A DNA stretch of 64,000 nt. Origin: CAWAYH01 sp963786195 (GTDB taxonomy: Bacteria; Acidobacteriota; Vicinamibacteria; Vicinamibacterales; 2-12-FULL-66-21). The first letter of the stretch is position 1. Each line of letters opens with the position of its first letter. Below, one piece after another: positions 1 through 12,053 of the stretch. The notes below the pieces were generated by a model. It was not told the DNA's origin and ran no database searches. It saw only the letters and a list, made by a program, of their open reading frames with translations. The stretch covers positions 1 to 64,000 of the forward strand of contig CAWAYH010000013.1 of the NCBI GenBank assembly GCA_963786195.1. Reading direction: 5' to 3'. The translations under genes were made by a program, and so were the position numbers.

Positions 1-156
1 GGGCAGGACGTCTGTCGCGAAATCGGCCTGCCGATGGTCCGCGCCGAGGCGGTCAACGACCACCCGCGGTTCGTGCACATGATGACGGACGCCGTGCTGC
101 AGGTCTGCCGGCGGTACGAAGGCGCGCGGCCGCTCGAACTGGTGGGCAGGACATGA
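1..156 (+). CDS. hemH: C-terminal end of a probable ferrochelatase (partial)
   Basis: This is the end of a gene that starts before the window. The frame opens at base 1 and closes with TGA at 154-156, giving about 51 residues that include VRAEAVNDHPRFV and a final helix with an RRYEG segment. An Asn-Asp-His-Pro-x-Phe stretch followed by an alpha-helical tail resembles the C-terminus of ferrochelatase, which inserts iron into protoporphyrin IX in the last step of haem synthesis. The active-site part is outside the window, so the call rests on this tail alone. The stop overlaps the ATG of the next gene (ATGATGA), suggesting translational coupling. Confidence 0.5.
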   Translation, partial: GQDVCREIGLPMVRAEAVNDHPRFVHMMTDAVLQVCRRYEGARPLELVGRT

Positions 157-1202
157 TGAACATGTCGGCGCTCGTCGTGCTGACGACCGGCCTTCTCGCG
201 ATACCGTCGATCATGACGTCCCAATCTCCACCCGCATCGAATCGCGGCCTGACAGCCGTTCAGGGGCTCAAGGTCGGCCATCACACGCTGACGGAGCGGC
301 CCACTGGCTGCACGGTCGTCATTGCCGAAAAAGGCGCGACTGCCGGCGTCGACGTCCGCGGCAGCGCGCCGGGCACGATGGAAACCGATCTGTTGTCGCC
401 GACGGCCACGGTCGAGCAGGTCCACGCCATCGTCCTCTCGGGCGGAAGCGCGTTCGGTCTCGCCAGCCAGCAGGGCGTCGTCCGTTATCTCGAGCAGAAG
501 GGGGTCGGATTCAAGTTCGGCGGCGCGATCGTCCCGATCGTTCCCGCGGCGATCCTTTTCGATCTCGGCATCGGCGATCGAAGATCCGGCCTGGCGCCGA
601 CTGCGGGTTCGCCGCGGCGCAGGCGGCGACGGATGGACCGGTCGCCGAGGGCAACGTCGGTGCGGGCGCGGGCGCGACCGTGGGGAAGATGGGCGGACGC
701 GGCCGGGCGATGAAGGGCGGCATCGGCAGCGCGGCGATCACGCTCCCGAACGGGCTCGTGGTCGCGGCCCTCGTCGCGGTGAACGCGCGCGGCGACGTGA
801 TCGATCCGTCGACCGGCCGGGTCGTTGCGGGCACGCGGTAGAGGACGGCAAGGGCCTGGCTGACGTGCGCCAGCTGATTCGCGCGCGGCGGAGTGGCACC
901 AACCGCGAACCGCTGCAGAACACGACGATCGCTGTGGTCGCCACGAACGCGACGCTGACGAAAGCGCAGGCGACGAAAGTGGCGCAGATGGCGCACGACG
1001 GGCTGGCCCGGGCGATCGTCCCGGCGCACACGTCTGGCGACGGCGACGCGATCTTCGCGATGGCGACGGGCACACAGCCGGGCGCCGCGGACGTCGATAC
1101 GATCGGCGCGCTCGCCGCCGACGCGATGGTCGAAGCGATTCTCCGCGCCGTGCGCGCCGCGACGAGCATTCCGGCTTCCCCGCCGCCCGCGATCTGCGGT
1201 GA
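153..1202 (+). CDS. P1 family (DmpA-like, S58) aminopeptidase, frameshifted
   Basis: The product begins with a hydrophobic signal-like segment and then matches the P1/DmpA family of self-processing N-terminal-nucleophile peptidases. Visible motifs are GVDVRGSAPGTMETDLL near residues 65-80, LSGGSAFGLAS near 95-105, and GGIGSAAITLPNG followed by VAALVAVNARGDV, where the Gly-Ser bond is the expected autocleavage site that frees the catalytic Ser. The family releases N-terminal residues from peptides or D-amino acid amides. The frame breaks near 572, 838 and 1172; each break is explained by one lost base in a G run or G-rich spot, so the gene is probably intact in the cell. Its TGA overlaps the GTG start of the symporter. 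Confidence 0.8.
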
Positions 1203-2600
1203 GCCTGACCCTCCTGCTGCTTGTCGCCTACTCGATCCTTATGGCCGCGATCGGCCTCTGGATCGGCAGGCGCGTCCGCGCCACCGGTGATTTCTTCATC
1301 GCGGGGCGGACGCTCGGCCCGGGCCTGATCTTCGCGGCACCTTCTTGCCGCCAACATCGGCGCCGGATCGACGATCGGCGTCGCGTCGCTCGCGTATCGC
1401 GACGGCGCCAGCGCGTGGTGGTGGAACGCGTCGGCCGGCATCGGTTGTCTCGTGCTGGCGTTCTCGGTGGCGCCGCGCATGTGGCGCGAGTCCGTGCAGC
1501 AGGGAGATCTCACGGTCGGCGACTTTCTCGAGCGGCGCTACGGACGCGACCTGCGTGGCCTGGTCGCGCTGCTCATCTGGTTCGGTCCCTCTCGATCCTC
1601 GCGGCGCAGCTGCAGGGCATCTCGACCATTCTCCAGGTCGTCGCCGGCGTGTCGAAGCTCGCGGGCTGCGCGATCGGCGCGACGATCGTCAGCGTGTACT
1701 TCATCGCCGGCGGGCTGTTGAGCACTGCGTACGCGGAATCTGGCGCAGCCCGACCGTCAAGCTGATCGGGTTTGCCGTCGTGACGCCGATGATCCTGGCA
1801 GCGGGGCGGGAGATCTCGCGGGGATTACCGCCAATCCGGCCCGGCTCGACCTCCTGACCGGCGGCTCGGCCGAGTCGGGGGTGGCGGCTGCTGTTTTTTC
1901 TCGGACCCGCGTTCGTCGTGTCACCGGGCCTGATTCAGAAGGCCTACGGCGCGCGCGACGAGCGGGCGGTGACGCTCGGGATCGCGGTCAACGGCGCGGT
2001 GCTCGTCGCGTTCGCAGCGGTTCCGACGATCATCGGGATGGCGGCCCACGCGCGGTACCCGGACATTCCGCGCGAGCTGGCGTTTGCCACCGCCGCCAAG
2101 GAGGCGCTGCACCCGGCGTTCGGCGCGCTCGCGCTGGCCGCGGTGTTTTCGGCAGAACGAGCGCCGCGGATGCGGTGCTCTTCATGCTCGCGACGTCAGG
2201 ATCGCGCGACTTGTATCGTGGCTACGTCAACCCGGGCGCCAGCGACGCGGAATCTGCTGCGGATCGCGCGCCTCGACGGCGATCGGCGGCGCGATTCTCG
2301 GCGTCGCCGTGCCGATGATGCATCGCTCGATTATCGACGCCCTGCGGACGTTCTACGGCCTGCTCGTGGTCACGCTCTTCGTCCCCATCCTTGGGGGACT
2401 CGTACGCGCGAGGCGCCGGCCGGGCGCAGGGGCTGGCATCGCTCGCTGGAGTGCCCGTGCTGCTCGCCGTTCAAGCGGCCACCGGCGGCACCGGGTACGG
2501 GCCGTTCACGCCGGTCGTGTCGGGGGTGCTCGCCAGCGCCGCGGCGTTCGTCGTGCGGTCTCGGAATCGGCGAATCATCGGCAGCGCGATGACGAAATAG
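1199..2600 (+). CDS. sodium:solute symporter family transporter, frameshifted
   Basis: After joining frames the product is about 465 residues with many hydrophobic helices, typical of the SSS (SLC5) family of Na+-coupled uptake systems. Recognisable stretches include the N-terminal helix with GRRVRATGDFFIAGRTLGP, then ANIGAGSTIGVASLAYRDG (the conserved G-S-T of helix 1), GDLTVGDFLERRYGRD, and SAADAVLFMLATSGSRDLYRG late in the protein. The substrate cannot be inferred. GTG start at 1199 overlaps the preceding stop. About nine indels interrupt the frame; three surplus bases follow third codon positions (CTC/G near 2274 and 2401, CCC/G near 1758) and several others are losses in G runs. I read it as one intact transporter with consensus errors. 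Confidence 0.8.
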
Positions 2601-2686
2601 TCAGGCACAACCCTCTCCCGCCGGCGTGCGTCCTATCGGCGTGGCGCGAGAAGGTGGCCCACCGGTTTTACATTCTTAACAAAAAA

Positions 2687-2716
2687 CTCCCTCCGTTTCT
2701 CCGTTCCTCCGTGTGA
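2687..2716. repeat. period-8 CTCCGTTC-type direct repeat
   Basis: CCG recurs every 8 bases in CCTCCGTTTCTCCGTTCC and the bases that follow. It lies in the 165-bp gap between the symporter stop and the next gene. A very similar array (CCTCCGTG/CCTCCGCG) lies at 22999-23026. Confidence 0.6.
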
Positions 2717-2765
2717 GAATCAGATCTCCGCTCTCTTCGTCATCTCCGTTAGCTAAGGACCGCAC

Positions 2766-4617
2766 ATGCGCATTTTGAGAACCGGAACCTCGTTCGCGAT
2801 CGCTCTTGCGCTCGTCGCGCCATCCGTCGGCGCGCAGGTCGTGACTACAGAGCGCCAGACGATTCAGATCGCGCCCGGCGGCGCCGATATGCTCCAGCTC
2901 CCCGGACTCGGCGGCCCGCGACAGTTCAAGACCGGCACCGGCCGCATTCGCGGCCGCGTCGTCGCGACCGACACCGGCACCCCGCTGCGCCGCGCGCAGG
3001 TGCGCATCACCGGGCCGGAGATGGCACCGAAGCCGCGCTGACCGACGCGCAGGGGCGCTACGAGTTCCGCGACCTGCCGGCCGGGCGCTTCACGTGAGCG
3101 CCACGAAGTCCGGCTTCGTCAACGTTCAGTACGGCCAGAACCGGCCGTTCGAATCCGGGACGCCCGATCGAGCTGGCCGAGAAGCAGGTGATCGACAAGG
3201 CCGACATCAGCATGCCGCGCGGCAGCGTCATCGCCGGCCGCATCGTCGACGAGTTCGGTGAGCGCCGTCGCCGACGCGGAGGTGACGGCCATGCGCCAGG
3301 CATGGGTGCGCGGGCGGCGCCGGCTCGTCGCCGTCGCCGGCCGCATCGCGGCAGACCAACGATCTCGGACAGTTCCGGATGTACGGTCTGCCGCCCGGCG
3401 ATTACTACGTCAGCGCGACGCTGCGCGGCGGCTGGAGCTGCCGCGACGATGATCTCGAGGTCATGATGGTCGACGGCATGGGCCGGGGGCCGAGCCCGAC
3501 CGGCTCAACTCCGAATTCCGGTTACGCGCCCACCTACTTCCCTGGCACCGCGCACCAGCCGAAGCGCAGAAGAGTCACGCTCGCCGTCGGCCAGGAGGCG
3601 CAGCAGACCGACTTCGCGCTGCTGCCGGTGAGGCTCGCGAGTGTCAGGCGTCGTCATGTCGTCCGACGGCAAGCCTGTCGAGAACGCGATGGTGAACCTG
3701 GTGCCGCCGCCGCAGCGGGCGACATCGGAGATGATGATGGCCCATCGTGCCGGGCGCGCACGACCGGAAAGGAGGACACTTCACCGTCAACGGCGTCACG
3801 CCCGGCGACTACTCCTGCAGGTGCGGTCGATGCGCATCACCACGGCTGCGCGGCGGCAACCATGGCTTCACCGCCGAGATGGGCGGCCCCGGTGGCGAGG
3901 AGGGCGAGTTCGCCGCGATGCCCGTGGCGCGTCGCCGGCGAGGATCTCGGCAATGTCGTGGTCGTCACCTCGAAAGGCGCGACGGCGACGGGCAGCGTCT
4001 CGTTCGAGGGTGGCGGCGAAGCCGGCGAACGCGACGGCGATCCGGCTTGACCACGCCTCCCCGTCGATCCGGACAGGGCTTCCGATCGATGTTCGGTGGC
4101 GGGCACGGTCAAGGACGATGGCACGTTCGAGGTGAAGGGCCTGACGGGCCACGCGTCTATCCGCGCGGCCAACCTGCCCCAGGGCTGGATCTCAAGAGCG
4201 GTGCAGCCGGCGGCGACGACGTGACCGACACGGGCGTCGAGTTCAAGCCCGGCGAAGACATGACGGGCATCGAGATCGAGCTGACGTCGAGGACGACCGC
4301 GATCAACGGCGCCGTCACGTCGACGATGGAACCGCGCTCAAGGACTACACGGTCGTGGTCTTCGCCGAGGACCCGGAGCAGTGGGCGATGCCGCTGACCC
4401 GCTGGGTCAGCGGCTCGCGCCCCGACCAGGAGGGCCGGTTCAAGGTCCAGAACCTGCCGCCGGGCAGCTACTACGCGATCGCGGTCGACTACTTGCCGCA
4501 GGGCGAGTGGAGCGATCCCGAGCTGCTGGAGCGCCTGAAGACCAGGGCGAAGCGCTTCACGCTCGGACGAGGGAGCACGAAGACGCTCGATCTGAAGCTC
4601 ACCGAGCGACTCACTGA
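2766..4617 (+). CDS. secreted carboxypeptidase-regulatory-like domain protein, frameshifted
   Basis: The start ATG has an AAGGA element seven bases upstream and is followed by a signal peptide ending near VGAQ. The rest, about 610 residues when frames are joined, is a chain of transthyretin-like beta domains: GRIRGRVVATDTGTPLRRAQVRI, GSVIAGRIVDEFGE, SGVVMSSDGKPVENAMV, and repeated G-x-F/Y-x-(V/L)-x-(G/N)-L-P-P-G-x-Y modules such as FRMYGLPPGDYYVSA and FKVQNLPPGSYYAIAVDY. This architecture is common in Acidobacteriota surface proteins; no enzyme motif is visible. At least eight indels break the frame. The end is approximate because the last codons are also in doubt. It converges on terC with about 10 bases between them. 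Confidence 0.7.
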
Positions 4618-4627
4618 AGGCGCGGCG

Positions 4628-5368
4628 TTACTCTCTCCACAGCAGCTTCCGCCTCGCGAATCCGCGTCCTCCACGCGGCACCGGGCCCTTCCGGCGCGCG
4701 TAGAGGTAGGCGATCAGGAAGATCACGACGATCAGGCCGAACGAGAACCACTTGTTCGATCTCGAGGTGGACCAGCCCAGCGAGTGCAGGTACTCGATCA
4801 GCAGCTTCGAGGCCGACCCACGCGATGATGATGAAGGCGCCGTCGACGAGCGTCGGATAGCGACGCACGATCGTCAGCAGCTTGCCGATCACCAGACCGC
4901 ATCGTGACGATGCCCGAGCAGGCCGCCGGTCATGACGACCCACGTCTTCGGCGACATCGCGACCGCCACCAGGATCGAGTCGACCGAGAACGCGAGGTTG
5001 ATCAGCTCGACCTTCACGACGGTCGCCCAGAACGCCGACAGCCCCAGCCAGGGCTCGGCCATCCGCGGTCTGCCGCCGCTCCTCGGCGCCGCCGCTCGGA
5101 AGAAGTGCGTGTACGACAGATAGAGGAGGTAGAGCGCGCCGAGCAGCTTCACCCAGGCGAGCCTGGATCAGGTAGACGGCCAGCAGCACCGTGCGGTGAT
5201 CCGGAACACGAACGCGCCGACCAGGCCGTAGCGCAGAGCCTTCTTCTGCTCCGTGCGCGGCAGCCCCAGGATCATGACGGCGAGCACCAGCGCGTTGTCG
5301 GCGCTCAGAAGACCCTCGAGCAGGACCAGAAGGGCGATGGTGACGAGGTCGGCGAATTGAACGTCCAT
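4628..5368 (-). CDS. TerC family integral membrane protein, frameshifted
   Basis: The ATG at 5368 opens a frame beginning MDVQFADLVTIALLVLLEGL, followed by the conserved SADNALVLAVM, whose acidic residue lies in the first part of the membrane fold. Further segments, WVKLLGALYLLYLSY, VKVELINLAFSVDSILVAVAMS, GKLLTIVRRYPTLVDGAFIIIAWVGLKLL and a C-terminal helix before RRKLLWRE, complete a protein of about 247 residues with seven or so helices, the usual TerC length. TerC/Alx/MeeF proteins export manganese, including during metallation of secreted proteins, and have been linked to tellurite resistance; which applies here is not shown. The frame is broken at about five places (near 4735, 4815, 4905, 5160 and 5195). 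Confidence 0.8.
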
Positions 5369-5386
5369 TCAGCGGCGTGCCATCAT

Positions 5387-5416
5387 TTGAACTCGAGCAG
5401 CCTCAGTGCCTATAGT
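5387..5416 (+). promoter_or_regulatory. putative sigma-70 promoter of dnaJ/cbpA-clpB
   Basis: TTGAAC at 5387-5392 and TATAGT at 5411-5416 are 18 bases apart. A second -10-like TATACT follows at 5419-5424. The gene starts at 5492, leaving a leader of about 70 bases. I see no CIRCE element and no HspR-type inverted repeat. Confidence 0.45.
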
Positions 5417-5491
5417 CCTATACTGATCGTTACTTTATCAGCATTGGCCCCTCGAACCTGGCCGGGAACCCCGGCAGTTCGGATCGCCTGA

Positions 5492-6504
5492 ATGGAATTC
5501 AAGGACTACTACGCGACGCTCGGCGTGCTCGAAGACGGCCACGGACAAGGAAATCAAGCAGGCGTTCCGCAAGCTCGCCCGCAAGCACCACCCGGACGTG
5601 AACCCGGGCGACAAGTCGGCCGAAGCCAAGTTCAAGGAGATCAACGAGGCGAACGAAGTCCTCGGCGATCCCGAGAAGCGGAAGAAATACGACGAGCTCG
5701 GCGCCAACTGGCGGATGTACGAGCAGGCGCAGCAGCAGGGCCAGCCGTATCCCGGGCGGCTCACCGTTCGGCGGGCGCGCGGCGAGGGCGGCGCGTGGAC
5801 CATCAACATGGGCGGCCCCGGCGGCTCCCGGACGATGTCCGAAGAGGAGATGCAGGACCTGTTCGGCGACGAGGATCCGTTCTCGGACTTCTTCCGGACG
5901 TTCTTCGGCGGCGGTGACCGCGCGACGCGCGGCCGGGCCCGCACCGGCCGCGCGCCCCGAAGCCAGAAGGGACGGGACATCGAGCACCGAGGTGGAGCTG
6001 ACGCTCGAAGAGGCGTATCCACGGCGCGACGCGCCGCATCTCGATCAAGCACGGCGGCCACGCGCGCAGCGTCGACGTGCGCATCCCGCCCGGCGTGAAG
6101 GACGGCTCGCGCGTCCGCGCCGCCGGCGAAGGTGAATCGGGATCGAACGGCGGCGCCTCCGGCGATCTCTATCTGCGCGTCCGGATCAAGCCGCACCCGG
6201 TCTTCGAGCGCAAGGGAGACGACCTCCACACGACGGTCGCCGTGCCGGTGACCACGGCCGTGCTCGGCGGCGAAGCGCAGGTGCCGACGATCACCGGTTC
6301 GGTCCGGCTGAAGGTCCCCGAAACGACGCAGACCGGACAGATCTTCCGTCTGAAGGGCCACGGCATGCCGGATGTCGGCCCACGCGGACAAGCGCGGCGA
6401 CCTGTACGCGACGGTCGACGTCCAGCTTCCCCGTTCGCTCGACGCCGCGAACAGCGGCAACAGTGACGAGGCGCTGGCAAGAGCTGCGAGAAGCCGGACC
6501 TTAG
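5492..6504 (+). CDS. cbpA: DnaJ/CbpA-type J-domain co-chaperone, frameshifted
   Basis: The protein starts with a J domain (FKDYYATLGV, then EIKQAFRKLARKHHPDVNPGD with the HPD tripeptide, and DPEKRKKYDELG). It continues with a Gly/Phe-rich linker (FFRTFFGGGD) and a C-terminal client-binding domain (IPPGVKDGSRVRAAGEG, GDLYLRVRIKPHPVFERKGDDL, ETTQTGQIFRLKGHGMP). There is no zinc-finger block of CXXCXGXG repeats, so it is the CbpA-like class rather than canonical DnaJ. It would stimulate DnaK ATPase and hand over unfolded clients. About 325 residues. Frame breaks lie near 5530, 5755, 5990, 6022, 6385 and 6455. The first is an extra base between the Val and Ser codons of GV-SK. The inferred end is TAG at 6502-6504, 18 bases before clpB. 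Confidence 0.85.
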
Positions 6505-6522
6505 CTCGGAAGCTGAAACGAT

Positions 6523-9160
<2,638 letters not shown>

Positions 9161-9180
9161 CGGACGTAGCAATCAGACCG

Positions 9181-11097
9181 ATGGCCGACGAGACCCCTGG
9201 GACACCGCGAATCCGCGCGGCCGGCGCTCGGGCGAGCGCCGGCTCACCCCGCGCCCGGCCGGCTCGGCCATGTGGTACGTCCTCGGCTTCCTGCTCCTGC
9301 TCGCGCTCGGCCAGGCGTTCTTTCTCCAGATGCAGTCGGGCGAGACGATTCCCTACAGCGAGTTCAAGACCCTCGTGCGCGACGGCAAGGTCCAGGAGGT
9401 CACCGTCGGCGAGGATCGCATCCGCGGCGCTCTGAAGCCCGACGACGGCAAGCCGAAACCGTTCACCGCCGTCCGCGTCGACGATCCGAAGCTGCTCGAG
9501 GAGCTCGAGAAGCACGGCGTCAAGTACACGGGCGAGGTGCCGAGCCGGTGGATCGGCGAAGTCCTCGGCTGGGTCATCCCGCTCCTCTTCCTCGTCGCGC
9601 TCGTGGAGCTTCTTCTTCCGCCGCATGGGCGGCGCCGAAGGCGGCGTCATGTCGTTCGCGCGCAGCCGCGCGAAGATTTACGCGGACGATGACGTCAAGG
9701 TGCGGTTCGGCGACGTGGCCGGCGTCGACGAGGCCGAGGAGGAGCTGCGCGAGATCGTCGAGTTCCTCAAGAATCCGAAGAAATACACGAGCATCGGCGG
9801 ACGGATTCCGAAGGGGGTGCTGCTCGTCGGCCCGCCCGGCACGGGCAAGACGCTGCTCGCGCGCGCCGTGGCCGGCGAAGCGAAGGTCCCCTTCTTCAGC
9901 CTGAGCGGATCCGAGTTCGTCGAGATGTTCGTCGGCGTCGGCGCCGCGCGCGTCCGCGATCTGTTCGCGCCAGGCCGAGGCCAAGGCGCCGTGCATCGTC
10001 TTCATCGACGAGCTCGACGCGCTCGGCAAGGTGCGCATCCAGACGCCGATGGGCAGCCACGAGGAGCGCGAGCAGACGCTCAACCAGCTGCTCGCGGAGA
10101 TGGACGGCTTCGACGGCGCGCAAGGGCGTCATCATCATGGGGGCGACCAACCGTCCCGAGGTGCTCGATCCTGCCCTGCTCCGGCCCGGACGCTTCGACC
10201 GGCAGGTGCTCGTCGACAAGCCCGACGTGCGCGGCCGCGAGGACATCCTGCGCATCCACGTGAAGAACGTGAAGATCGCCGACAACGTCGATCTGAAGGT
10301 CATCGCCGCGCGGACGGCGGGGTTCGCCGGCGCCGATCTCGCCAACCTCGTCAACGAGGCGGCGCTGCTCGCGGCGCGCCACGACAAGACCGCCGTCGAG
10401 ATGAAGGACTTCGACGAGGCGATCGATCGCGTCATCGCCGGGCTCGAGAAGAAGCGCGTGATGAGCGACAAGGAGCGCCGGATCGTGGCGTACCACGAGT
10501 CGGGCCACGCCATCGTCGCCGAGCGTGCTGCCGGGGCTGGACCCGGTGCACAAGATCTCGATCGTGCAGCGCGGCTTCGGCGCGCTCGGCTACACGATGC
10601 AGCTGCCGCTCGAGGATCGCTACCTGATGACGCGCACGGATCTGCACAGCCAGCTGGCGGTGCTGCTCGGCGGCCGCAGCGCCGAGGAGATCGCGTTCGG
10701 CGAGATCTCGACCGGCGCGCAGAACGACCTGCAGCGCGCCACCGACATCGCGCGCGCGATGGTCACCGAGTTCGGCATGAGCGACGAGCTCGGCGCGGTC
10801 AACTACAACGGCCACAAGCGCAGCGACCTTCCTCGACACGCCGTTCATGCACGGAGCGCGGCAACTACGCCGAGGACACGGCGCACAAGATCGACGCCGA
10901 GGTGAAGCGCATCCTGACGGACGCGCACGAGAGGCCCGCCGGATCCTGCGCGAACGCCGCGACACGCTCGACCAGCTGTCGCGAGCGGCTGCTCGACAAG
11001 GAAGTGATCGAGGCCGAGGAGTTGAAGGCGATCATGGGGCCCGGTGCCGCCGAAGGATCCCGACGCCGTGCCGGCCGAGATCCCGCCGGTTGGGTGA
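9181..11097 (+). CDS. ftsH: ATP-dependent zinc metalloprotease FtsH, frameshifted
   Basis: FtsH is the membrane-anchored AAA+ protease that degrades misfolded membrane proteins and short-lived regulators. Order of parts: cytoplasmic N-terminus, first transmembrane helix (MWYVLGFLLLLALGQ), periplasmic domain (YSEFKTLVRDGKVQEVTVGED), second helix (LGWVIPLLFLVAL), AAA+ module with Walker A GPPGTGKT and FIDELDALGK, SRH region (TNRPEVLDPALLRPGRFDRQV), and the zinc site HESGH near residue 440. About 638 residues, the usual size. Frame breaks lie near 9195, 9609, 9970, 10120, 10525, 10830, 10852, 10932, 10982 and 11042. The corrected frame ends with TGA at 11095-11097. It forms a proteostasis cluster with cbpA and clpB. 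Confidence 0.92.
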
Positions 11098-11119
11098 ACG
11101 TCGAGCATCCAAACTTCGT

Positions 11120-11773
11120 GTGACCTATCGCTTCGACGTCTTCACGCTCGACTCGGACACGCGGCGCCTGCTGCGCGAGGAGGAGGAGGTCCACCTCTCG
11201 CCCAAGGCATTCGATCTGCTGACGCTCCTTGTCGAGGGCCGGTCGCGAGCGATGTCGAAAGCGGATCTTCACCGACAGCTCTGGCCGTCGACCTATGTCG
11301 TGGACACCAACCTTGCGAGCCTCGTCGCGGAAATCCGCCGGGCGCTGGGCGACTCGGCCGAGACTCCCCGCTTCGTTCGAACCGTGCATCGGTTCGGGTA
11401 CTGGTTCGTGGGGAGCGTGCACGAGCCCGCCGCGCGCGAGGATGCCGTGAGGCCGAGCGTCCGGTACTGGCTCGTCTGGGAAACGCGCCAGATTGCGCTC
11501 AGCGAGGGTGAGAACATCCTCGGCCGCGCGCCGGACGCGGCGGTGTGGATCGACGCACCCGGCGTGTCCCGGCATCACGCGCGCATCCGCCTCGACGGTC
11601 CGGGAGCCACCGTCGAAGATCTCAGCAGTAAGAACGGTACATTCCTCGGCGGCCAGCGGCTGTCCGCCCCGTCGGCGCTGAGCGATGGCGATCAAATCCG
11701 TCTCGGGTCGATCGTCATCACGTTTCGAATCCCTCCGCCGGGCGCATCGACCGACACCGTCCGGGAGAAGTAG
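11120..11773 (+). CDS. winged-helix DNA-binding protein with C-terminal FHA domain
   Basis: The first ~100 residues form an OmpR/CadC-type winged helix (YRFDVFTLDSDTRRLL, then HLSPKAFDLLTLLVEGRSRAMSK, LHRQLWPSTYVVDTNLASLVAEIRRALGD, and TVHRFGYWF). A forkhead-associated domain follows (ENILGRAPDAAVWIDAPGVSRHHARI, then DLSSKNGTFLGGQRL), with the G-R, S-R-H and S-K-N-G-T residues that bind phosphothreonine. It is probably a transcription factor that reads Ser/Thr phosphorylation. 217 residues from a GTG start. This fold pair often sits beside a Pkn-type kinase, and a possible kinase remnant follows at 11807. This is the first complete gene without a frame break. Confidence 0.85.
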   Translation: MTYRFDVFTLDSDTRRLLREEEEVHLSPKAFDLLTLLVEGRSRAMSKADLHRQLWPSTYVVDTNLASLVAEIRRALGDSAETPRFVRTVHRFGYWFVGSVHEPAAREDAVRPSVRYWLVWETRQIALSEGENILGRAPDAAVWIDAPGVSRHHARIRLDGPGATVEDLSSKNGTFLGGQRLSAPSALSDGDQIRLGSIVITFRIPPPGASTDTVREK

Positions 11774-11806
11774 AAAGAACGAAGGGTATAGAATCTCCGC
11801 GCCATC

Positions 11807-11869
11807 ATGCCGGGCGCCACTCGCGCTCCGCAGTCGTCTTTCGGACCCTACAGCCTCTGCCAGAAGTGA
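11807..11869 (+). pseudogene. possible remnant of a kinase N-terminus
   Basis: An ATG 12 bases after a TATAGAAT -10-like element opens a 20-codon frame ending in SSFGPYSLCQK and TGA. A Phe-Gly-Pro-Tyr stretch just before the catalytic core is typical of the start of Acidobacteriota Ser/Thr kinases, but nothing resembling the kinase core follows; the frame stops beside a 9-base repeat array. It could equally be a chance frame or a very short peptide. The idea rests on the motif and on the FHA regulator next door. Confidence 0.25.
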
Positions 11870-11875
11870 GGCGTC

Positions 11876-11902
11876 AGCACCTCCAGCACCTCCAGCACCC
11901 TC
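11876..11902. repeat. 9-base AGCACCTCC direct repeat, three copies
   Basis: Three tandem copies of AGCACCTCC, the last slightly changed (AGCACCCTC). They lie in the 280-bp gap between the FHA regulator and the first haloperoxidase-like gene. The same unit recurs in a longer array at 28168-28220. Confidence 0.7.
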
Positions 11903-12053
11903 TTTATCGAAACCCCATCCCATTCCCAGCCGTTCCCTAAGACTGCGCCGGACCCATCGCCGTACCTTCCACACGAGCGGCGATGACCGATGTCGGATAC
12001 GAACCCGGCACGAGCCGTGACGGCGGTCATCGCAGCGACTCAAGGAGATGCCA

